DNA of 20,361 nucleotides from NCBI GenBank assembly GCA_040757115.1, contig JBFLYA010000053.1:1-20361 (forward strand). The letters are read 5' to 3'. Each line of letters opens with the position of its first letter. Position 1 is the stretch's first letter. The position numbers and the translations under genes were made by a program. Positions 14,893-20,361 of the stretch are shown piece by piece. The notes beneath the pieces were generated by a model, which saw nothing but the letters and a program-made list of their open reading frames with translations, was not told where the DNA came from and searched no databases. This DNA is from a bacterium (GTDB taxonomy: Bacteria; UBA9089; CG2-30-40-21; SBAY01).

Positions 14893-15180
14893 GTAACTAT
14901 TCAGCCACAGATGGACACGGATGAAACACGGAAAAATCTGTGAGGCGTGTCCGAGATCCGTGTCTGTAATTAGGCTGAAGGGTTTTTCTCCTCTATCCTT
15001 CTTGATTTTCTGCCAGTGTAGGGAATTTCCACCCCCTAACCCCCGCCAGCGGGGGACAACCCACCCCCTATCCCGCCAACGGGGGACAACCCGCCTCTAA
15101 CCTCTGTCTTCTGTCCTCTGCCTTCTGTCCTCTGCTATTTATCTGTGCCAATCCGTGTTAATCAGTGGCTGAATAGTTAC
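14893..15180. repeat. Inverted-repeat element abutting the AAA-TPR stop codon
   Basis: About 288 bp is bounded by inverse copies of GTAACTATTCAGCCAC, at 14893-14908 on the plus strand and 15165-15180 on the minus strand. Similarity runs on through ACACGGAT on both sides. A smaller nested inverted unit spans 14900-14979: TTCAGCC with ACACGGAT at one end, ATCCGTGT with GGCTGAA at the other. The right end overlaps the first base of the AAA-TPR stop triplet, so the element marks or supplies that gene's end. The same end sequence, in the form GTAACCGTTCAGCCAC, recurs at 20235-20250. No coding capacity is seen. Confidence 0.65.
15029..15090. repeat. Two tandem copies of a GC-rich palindromic unit
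   Basis: Units at 15029-15060 (32 bp) and 15061-15090 (30 bp) share CCACCCCCTA, then CCCGCCARCGGGGGACAAC. The first contains a perfect hairpin CCCCCGC-CA-GCGGGGG (15040-15055). A pyrimidine-rich microrepeat, CTTCTGTCCTCTGC, repeats just after it (about 15102-15135). It sits within the inverted-repeat element downstream of the AAA-TPR gene. Confidence 0.7.
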
Positions 15181-17915
15181 TATTTTTTTATCTTTTCTCT
15201 TGCCTCTTTGAGCCAATCTTTGCCGTATTTAGCCTCAAACAATTTTTCTATTAGCTTTCTTTCTACCGCCTCAAGCCGTTCAAGTCTTTTTAGTGCTTTC
15301 AATGGCTCGTCTCTTTCTAAATATCCTCCTATTTCATTTGCCACAAAGAAGATGTTAAGCCTCATCCAGAGCTTTTCCCAATTTAGCTCCTTAAGCATAT
15401 CTTTCAATATAATAGCCTCTTCATATCGGCTTTTAGAAAACAGGTCTTTAAGAAGAAGGATGAATGCCTCATCTATGTCATCGGAAGGTATCTCCATAGC
15501 CCTTATCTCTCCTAATCTCTTCTTTACTAAACCATAATTCTTACTCTCAAGTTGAAACTCTATGGAATAGAAAGATTTCTGAGGTTTCAGCCTTATTCCT
15601 TCTTTATAAGCCGCAAAGCCTTCTTCATAACGACCAAGCTTATCAAGTATCTCTCCTTTGTTATACCACGCTACAGCATCATCAGGCTTTAATTCTATTG
15701 CCTTCTCAAAGGCGGCAAGTGCTTCTTCATAACGACCAAGCTTATCAAGTATACATCCTTTGTTATACCACGCTATAGCCTCATCAGGCTCTAATTCTAT
15801 TGCCTTCTCATAGGCGGCAAGTGCTTCTTCATAACGACCAAGTTCACCAAGTGCATATCCTTTCCTCCACCACGCCAAGGCATCATCAGGTTTTAATTCT
15901 ATTGCCTTCTCAATTGCTACAAGTGCTTCTTCATAACGACCAAGTTCACCAAGTGCATATCCTTTCCTACGCCACGCCAAGACATCATCAGGCTTTAATT
16001 CTATTGCCTTTTCAAAGGCTACAAGTGCTTCTTCATAACGACCAAGTTCACCAAGTATCCATCCTTTGTTATACCACATCCAGGCACAATCAGACTTTAA
16101 TTTTATTGCCTTCTCAATTGCTACAAATGCTTCTTCATAACGACCAAGATTACCAAGTATACATCCCTTGTTATTCCACGCGAAGGCATCATCAGGCTTT
16201 AATTCTATTGCCTTCTCATAGGCTGCAAGTTCTTCTTCATAACGACCAAGTTTACCAAGTATCCATCCTTTGTTATTCCACGCTTCAGCCATATCAGGTT
16301 TTAATTCTATTGCCTTCTCAGTTGCTACCAATGCTTCTTCATAACGACCAAGTTCACCAAGTGCATATCCTTTCCCACGCCACGCCCAGGCATCATCAGG
16401 CTCTAATTCTATTGCCTTCTCATAGGCGGTAAGTGCTTCTTCATAACGACCAAGTGTACCAAGTTCAACTCCCTTATCAACCCATTCCTTAGCCAAATCA
16501 GGTCTTTCCTTATCTCGCTCAATTTCATAAGAAAGAGGTTCAAGAAATGGCTTTTCAATAATAAACCTCTCCTTTAATCTGATTGCTTGCTCATAAAGCC
16601 CTACCAGTTCACCTGGCACCTTTTTCTTAAGCCCAATTAATTCATCATGACTAAAGATATGGGCAAATAAAGGGATGACAAATGACCATTTCTCTTGCCA
16701 GGAGCCACCCTTTCTCCATTTATACCAGATAGAAAAAAGTGGTTCAGAGAGGATATAGAATCTTTCCTTCCCTGTGCTTTCTGTAGCACTCCTTAGCCAA
16801 CCCTTCTTTATCAGCCGCAAGATGTAAGTGGAAACCTCGGCTAAACTAAAGGAGGTCTTCTCTTCAATCTCTTTAGGTTGCAAGGATTGCTCGGATTCGG
16901 CAAATAACTCTATTATCTTTCTTTCCTTTGGAGGTAAAATCCACAAAGCCTCTCTGTAGATTAAGGTGAGCTTCTCAAATATCTCCTGCATAAATCCAAA
17001 AGAAGACCGCCATCTAATCTCTGCGGATTTTTCATCATCTATCCTTCCACATTCAGAGAGAACAATCTCAAAGAGGGGAAAGATCATTCTTGGCAGTCCT
17101 CCTGAAAGATAAGAGATTGCCTGGAAGATTCTTATTCTTCTCTCACCCTGGGGAGAACGAAGATATTTAATTAGCCGGGGAGACTCTTTGGCATAAAACT
17201 CTTGAATCCTTGAGATGAGCTCAAAAGACTCACTATCGCTGAACCTACTAATCTCATGTTTTTTAAAATAGCCATAAATAGAAGAATCCCTTTTGCCAAG
17301 AATTTCAATAAAGGTTGCTGATGTAGCCAATAGTTTAAGGCTCTTTGAACGGGGCAGGAGAGAAAGGAAGTTATCTACCTCGTTTTTTTCAAAGGAGTCA
17401 ATCAACCGATCAAGATTCTCTACCATTATTATCGTTCTTTTCCTGAATCTATCTCTTATCTCCTCAAATACACTTTTTGCTCGATTGAATCGCTTATCTT
17501 TATTCTCACCCTCTTCAACCCATTTAATCTTACTATTGACAAATTCGTGAATTTTTTCATCTTGTATCGTCCTTCCGGGTATATTGATAATCACCTCAAG
17601 GGCTCTTTGGAGTATTTCCGCCACATTTCTTGCGCCAAAGAGCTCCTCTGGAAGCAGGATAGGGAAATAGTGTTTTGAGAGGGATGTATCTTCTTTTATC
17701 CGATGAAAGATTATAGAAAGGAGGAAGGTTTTTCCTATCCCGGCTGGACCATAAAAGAGGTGGGACTGAAGGTATCTATCCGACTCTATCTCCTCTTTTA
17801 ATTCTTTGATTATATCCTCTACATAATCCTTTCTTTCTCTTCCTACAAAGATAGACTCTAAATCTTCGGCTCGTTCAACCGCAGGATGAAAGCGACTTAT
17901 CAAGATCTCGCTCAT
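15180..17915 (-). CDS. AAA/STAND-like ATPase with nine C-terminal TPRs
   Basis: This 911-aa protein is the third gene of a tight operon. Residues 1-320 form an Orc/Cdc6- or archaeal-ATPase-like P-loop domain: entry FVGRERKDYV near 23-32, Walker A GPAGIGKT at 56-63, Walker B TIIMVENLDR at 161-170, and an LLATSATF sensor strand. A winged-helix segment follows near 330-400 (LQPKEIEEKTSFSLAEVSTY, then ILRLIKKGWL). Residues about 475-780 hold nine 34-aa TPRs with near-identical consensus (AWYNKG, LGRYEEALAAYEKAIELKPDD). A helical C-terminal region of about 130 aa is not recognised. The ATG overlaps the TGA of the upstream AAA gene (ATGA), so translation is coupled and the two ATPases probably work together. 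TPRs normally bind protein ligands, so a sensor role is inferred. The stop is TAG at the edge of a repeat element. Confidence 0.85.
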   Translation of the reverse strand: MSEILISRFHPAVERAEDLESIFVGRERKDYVEDIIKELKEEIESDRYLQSHLFYGPAGIGKTFLLSIIFHRIKEDTSLSKHYFPILLPEELFGARNVAEILQRALEVIINIPGRTIQDEKIHEFVNSKIKWVEEGENKDKRFNRAKSVFEEIRDRFRKRTIIMVENLDRLIDSFEKNEVDNFLSLLPRSKSLKLLATSATFIEILGKRDSSIYGYFKKHEISRFSDSESFELISRIQEFYAKESPRLIKYLRSPQGERRIRIFQAISYLSGGLPRMIFPLFEIVLSECGRIDDEKSAEIRWRSSFGFMQEIFEKLTLIYREALWILPPKERKIIELFAESEQSLQPKEIEEKTSFSLAEVSTYILRLIKKGWLRSATESTGKERFYILSEPLFSIWYKWRKGGSWQEKWSFVIPLFAHIFSHDELIGLKKKVPGELVGLYEQAIRLKERFIIEKPFLEPLSYEIERDKERPDLAKEWVDKGVELGTLGRYEEALTAYEKAIELEPDDAWAWRGKGYALGELGRYEEALVATEKAIELKPDMAEAWNNKGWILGKLGRYEEELAAYEKAIELKPDDAFAWNNKGCILGNLGRYEEAFVAIEKAIKLKSDCAWMWYNKGWILGELGRYEEALVAFEKAIELKPDDVLAWRRKGYALGELGRYEEALVAIEKAIELKPDDALAWWRKGYALGELGRYEEALAAYEKAIELEPDEAIAWYNKGCILDKLGRYEEALAAFEKAIELKPDDAVAWYNKGEILDKLGRYEEGFAAYKEGIRLKPQKSFYSIEFQLESKNYGLVKKRLGEIRAMEIPSDDIDEAFILLLKDLFSKSRYEEAIILKDMLKELNWEKLWMRLNIFFVANEIGGYLERDEPLKALKRLERLEAVERKLIEKLFEAKYGKDWLKEAREKIKK

Positions 17916-19243
17916 TTTGCAGGAAACCTCCTCCAGAAGTCCCTTAATAATTTTGATTTAAAAGAGTATTTGCCATTTTTCTCTTCTATCAAGAGGTCAT
18001 CTATAAGCCATTGAATCATATTTTCAAACTCCTCTTGTTCAAGACCAGTCTTTTCTTTAAAAATCTTCTTTGCCATCCCTTTTTCTATCTCTTCTTTAGC
18101 CATTTCAGAAAGCATAGCATAACCTGCCGATGACAATCTTCCAGGATACCTTCTGGGTAAATCCTGAAAGTCTCTTAAAAGATTCCAGCCCTCTTTACCT
18201 ATTAACCTTTCATATATCTCTTCAGGGCATACATCTTTTTTCTCTCTATATACCTCATTCCACACATAGACAAAGATATGAATAAAGTAAGGCACATAGG
18301 TTTCAAGGAGATTACATATTTCTTCAATCTCTCCCTTTTTTGGGATTATCTGTGAATTGTAAGCAAGTTCTTCAAGGAGTAGATTTGCATCCTGTCTTTC
18401 AAGCAAAGGAAGATCAATCTTTTCAAAATTAGAAAGGGTTTGCCCAGCAATTCTATCCTCTGCTTCACTACTTGCCGTAATGAATCTTATATTAGAAAGA
18501 TTAAAGAACCGGTCAAAATTTAGAGGTTCATTATTATTTTTAAGATTTCTTAAGAATTCAGCAAACTCGTCAACCAGGAGTAAGTAGTGTTTATCTTGAG
18601 GGAAAAGAGAAGGTAGTATACTCTCTAACCCCTCTTTTGATGTCTTTTCAATTTCTTCCCTTTGTTTTTGACGTTCAAGGGAATTGCCCTTTTTTATTTC
18701 GTATCCAATTGCCCCTAAGAATGCTCTCACATCTTGCAGATTTCTTGCCTGGATGAAGAGGGGTTGATAAGGTTGGGGTGGTCTTTCAAAGATGGCATTA
18801 AGTATTGAGGTCTTTCCATAACACCTTGGAGCACGGAGAGAAATATGCCTTTCTTTAAGCAATTCCAATATTTCCAAAATCAAATTTTCCCTGCCTACAA
18901 GTTCATCAAAGGGAAGAAGGGTTCTTAGGCGAATAAGGAAGGTAGGAATTCTATTCTTTGTAAAGAGCCATTCAAGATGCCTTCTAAATCTCTCTTCATT
19001 AAAACTTCCATCTTTATAGGCATATTCTACAATATCTTTTACCTCTTGAGCCTCCTTACTGGTAGATGAGGTGGTAGTAAGTTCTAAAGAATGCTTTTGG
19101 GCAAGTTCCTTAGCCGTATTAAGGAGAAGAAAGTAAAGGTCTAAAATTTTTGTGTCGTTGACTTCCTTTCTTTCATTTATAATTCCCAAAGAGAATCCTT
19201 TGTCTTTGTTTGAGAATTCAAGAAGATATTTATAAGTTTTCAT
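17912..19243 (-). CDS. AAA ATPase with altered Walker A and C-terminal winged helix
   Basis: This 443-aa protein lies between the RelA/SpoT-like gene (14-bp overlap) and the AAA-TPR gene (4-bp ATGA overlap). Residues 1-100 are an unrecognised N-terminal domain. An ATPase domain follows, with the LVGREN entry at 115-120, a P-loop APRCYGKTS at 138-146 and Walker B HYLLLVDEFAEF at 219-230. The first P-loop Gly is replaced by Ala, although the essential Lys-Thr remains, so nucleotide binding is likely and hydrolysis uncertain. An FITASSEAEDR sensor strand follows. The last 75 residues look like a winged helix (KKIFKEKTGLEQEEFENMIQ). It resembles archaeal-type AAA ATPases found in two-gene pairs. 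Inferred role: adaptor or switch that links the TPR sensor to the nucleotidyltransferase. No effector domain of its own is visible. Confidence 0.8.
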   Translation of the reverse strand: MKTYKYLLEFSNKDKGFSLGIINERKEVNDTKILDLYFLLLNTAKELAQKHSLELTTTSSTSKEAQEVKDIVEYAYKDGSFNEERFRRHLEWLFTKNRIPTFLIRLRTLLPFDELVGRENLILEILELLKERHISLRAPRCYGKTSILNAIFERPPQPYQPLFIQARNLQDVRAFLGAIGYEIKKGNSLERQKQREEIEKTSKEGLESILPSLFPQDKHYLLLVDEFAEFLRNLKNNNEPLNFDRFFNLSNIRFITASSEAEDRIAGQTLSNFEKIDLPLLERQDANLLLEELAYNSQIIPKKGEIEEICNLLETYVPYFIHIFVYVWNEVYREKKDVCPEEIYERLIGKEGWNLLRDFQDLPRRYPGRLSSAGYAMLSEMAKEEIEKGMAKKIFKEKTGLEQEEFENMIQWLIDDLLIEEKNGKYSFKSKLLRDFWRRFPAK

Positions 19244-19949
19244 GTTGGTTTTGTTCCTTTATGTACTTCTTCCAGGTCTTATCAGCAAATTCGTCAGCAA
19301 TCATCAGTAATCCGCTTAAGGCATGAAAACGGTCCTGGATGGATTTAATCTCTGGGTGGTTTACATTTTTCCTTATTTCTTCATAAATTATGTGCTGTTT
19401 AATATCCCACGCCTCTTGCAGTGAAGTCATAATCTGGACCTCAAGATAATACACCTTTTCATCCCTTTTCATCTTAAAATACTCATGGATAGCCCGATGT
19501 GCCCCTTTTTCAAAACTCAAACCTGCTTCAATTCTTTTATCTTTTCTCTTATCTTCACAGTATTCAAAAGGGACAGGGTCAAAATCAGACTTATTCTTTA
19601 ACTTTTCATCTATTTTCTCCATATCCGAGTTATAATTACATAGAATACGGCAGCGGGCAATATCGTCAAGCTTTAAGATACAATCTTCGATAAATCCTTT
19701 TAGATTTGATGCAGAAGGCTTTTTCTTTATAGTTTTATTAATCTTTTCAACAATAGAGGAAGAGGATTTAAGCCTATTTTTATTCTCTATATCTATCCAA
19801 TAGGCTTTTCTTCCATATTGAAAAAAGATTTTGTCATTCTCTTGGGTTATAAAATCAAAAAGTTTTTTTATAAAATTGTCATAGAAGATTTCCCAGGTAC
19901 TTCTTAAATCCTGAATAATTTTAATAGTGTCGTTGTTTAGTTCAGGCAT
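19230..19949 (-). CDS. RelA/SpoT-like nucleotidyltransferase domain protein (candidate alarmone-type effector)
   Basis: This 239-aa protein is a stand-alone RelA/SpoT synthetase-type domain with no HD hydrolase, TGS or ACT domains, the size class of small alarmone synthetases. Family landmarks: KSSSSIVEKI (61-70) matches the start of the fold. LDDIARCRI (94-102) carries the metal-binding Asp. GAHRAIHEYF (149-158) corresponds to the GYRSLH motif. LEVQIMT (169-175) holds the catalytic-type Glu. W181 and H186 fit the following helix. The substrate motif is divergent (Ala-His for Tyr-Arg), so the product may not be (p)ppGpp. Toxic synthetases of this type pyrophosphorylate nucleotides or tRNA. 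As first gene of an operon with two AAA ATPases it is the obvious effector, which is inference. A ribosome site AGGAAA precedes the ATG; the consensus promoter lies only about 25 bp upstream. Confidence 0.82.
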   Translation of the reverse strand: MPELNNDTIKIIQDLRSTWEIFYDNFIKKLFDFITQENDKIFFQYGRKAYWIDIENKNRLKSSSSIVEKINKTIKKKPSASNLKGFIEDCILKLDDIARCRILCNYNSDMEKIDEKLKNKSDFDPVPFEYCEDKRKDKRIEAGLSFEKGAHRAIHEYFKMKRDEKVYYLEVQIMTSLQEAWDIKQHIIYEEIRKNVNHPEIKSIQDRFHALSGLLMIADEFADKTWKKYIKEQNQHENL

Positions 19950-19971
19950 TTTTGTTTCCTATATAATTAGA

Positions 19972-20000
19972 ATTATACCACAGTATTAAATTTTTGTCAA
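19972..20000 (-). promoter_or_regulatory. Perfect consensus sigma70 promoter of the RelA/SpoT-AAA-TPR operon
   Basis: On the minus strand TTGACA (19995-20000) and TATAAT (19972-19977) are both perfect, with exactly 17 bp between them. The predicted start is near 19965, giving a leader of about 15 nt with an AGGAAA ribosome site before the ATG at 19949. A promoter this strong in front of a likely toxic operon implies tight repression, and repeated palindromes lie directly upstream. Confidence 0.85.
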
Positions 20001-20058
20001 CTAAAATTTTAATCAACAAATTTGTTAGTCAACAAATTTGTTAGTTAACAAATTTGTT
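19999..20058. promoter_or_regulatory. Array of 16-bp-spaced palindromes, probable operator
   Basis: Three perfect copies of the palindrome AACAAATTTGTT lie at 20015-20026, 20031-20042 and 20047-20058, each 16 bp from the next. Flanking bases AGT and TAA are also shared. A decayed fourth copy, AACTAAAATTTT, falls in register at 19999-20010 and overlaps the -35 box of the operon promoter. Regular spacing of about 1.5 helical turns suits cooperative binding by a dimeric regulator. The regulator is not identified here; no small DNA-binding protein is adjacent. Confidence 0.8.
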
Positions 20059-20103
20059 AAGAATGAACTGTTCTCCCCTCCCTCTTGATAGCCTTTCAAA
20101 AAG

Positions 20104-20238
20104 GTTCTGCTGTTGGAGAGTCAAAAAGAGTAGCTATCTCTTGAGAAGGAAGTTACAGAGGATGAAGAGAGGTGGTGTCGAATTTCAATAAAGATCAGGA
20201 AACCCCAACAAGTTGATCAAGATGAGAATAATGTGTAA
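20104..20238 (+). pseudogene. Decayed plus-strand coding fragment, unidentified
   Basis: This frame reads LLLESQKE, then TAG (20131-20133), then LSLEKEVTEDEERWCRISIK followed by about 13 more residues to a TAA at 20236-20238. The composition is protein-like, with a coiled-coil look and then a strand. A neighbouring frame just upstream (LDSLSKR, about 20081-20103) would join it by a frameshift. So this may be the C-terminal remnant of a lost gene. The family is not recognised. Its stop lies inside a GTAACCGTTCAGCCAC repeat. Confidence 0.3.
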
Positions 20239-20306
20239 CCGTTCAGCCACAGAGGCACAGAGTTCACAGAGAATTAGAGAAATTAGCCACAAATGGACAC
20301 GAATTA
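20235..20306. repeat. Dispersed repeat beginning GTAACCGTTCAGCCAC
   Basis: The segment starts with GTAACCGTTCAGCCAC (20235-20250), near-identical to the ends of the element at 14893-15180. It continues with CACAGAG-type and CCACAAATGGACACGAATTAA sequence, like the interior of that element. The rest of the window (20307-20361) holds nothing I recognise. Confidence 0.55.
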
Positions 20307-20361
20307 ACCTGTGACATTCGATAAATGTAGTGCGAACCTTATGGTTTTTGCAAAATTAACT

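Noticed and set aside
15029-15090. CRISPR-like short repeats
   Set aside because: Only two adjacent copies with no spacers; they are tandem palindromic units.
15800-16432. Plus-strand 210-aa open frame with a strikingly repetitive protein
   Set aside because: It is the antisense reading of the TPR array; its periodicity is that of the 102-bp TPR units. No ribosome site or independent evidence.
20015-20058. Iterons of a plasmid replication origin
   Set aside because: No replication protein is present, and the array is in register with the -35 box of a strong promoter, which fits an operator better.

Overview
The window looks like a chromosomal contig from an uncultivated, AT-rich bacterium. 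Promoters with sigma70-type boxes (two have perfect TTGACA and TATAAT with 17-bp spacing) and clear Shine-Dalgarno sites point to Bacteria. The metabolic genes (a MetF-type methylenetetrahydrofolate reductase, a B12-binding radical SAM protein, a THEP1-type NTPase) fit an anaerobe. Several families here are also common in archaea, and the phylum cannot be fixed from this sequence. Every intact gene I can support lies on the minus strand, so transcription runs from high to low coordinates.

Left part (18-4914): an ordinary, loosely spaced set. In transcription order it holds a THEP1 NTPase, a B12-binding/radical SAM protein, an unrecognised acidic 140-aa protein, a DUF72 protein, methylenetetrahydrofolate reductase with its own promoter, and a small zinc-ribbon protein.

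Right part (5064-19949): a cluster of large signal-transduction NTPases with the look of a defence island. Unit 1 (10046 to 5064) is an AAA/DUF4143 ATPase followed after about 30 bp by a NACHT-HEAT repeat-HD(CE-like) protein of about 1226 aa. Unit 2 (14593 to 10772) is a second AAA/DUF4143 ATPase, interrupted by one in-frame amber codon, followed after 9 bp by an HNH-STAND NTPase-TPR protein. Unit 3 (19949 to 15180) is a tightly overlapping three-gene operon: a RelA/SpoT-like nucleotidyltransferase, an AAA ATPase with an altered P-loop, and an AAA ATPase with nine near-identical TPRs. A consensus promoter and an array of 16-bp-spaced palindromes precede it.

The units share a logic: an effector-like enzyme (HD phosphohydrolase, HNH nuclease, alarmone-synthetase-like enzyme) is fused or operon-linked to an NTPase switch and a repeat-type sensor (HEAT or TPR). 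This is the general layout of bacterial STAND/NLR-like immunity. Unit 3 is the best candidate for an undescribed system.

The spaces between units are filled with palindromic and inverted-repeat elements of several families. One 100-bp element sits in frame inside the NACHT-HEAT gene. Others reach or supply gene stop codons. Decayed coding fragments occur at about 10285-10460 and 20104-20238.
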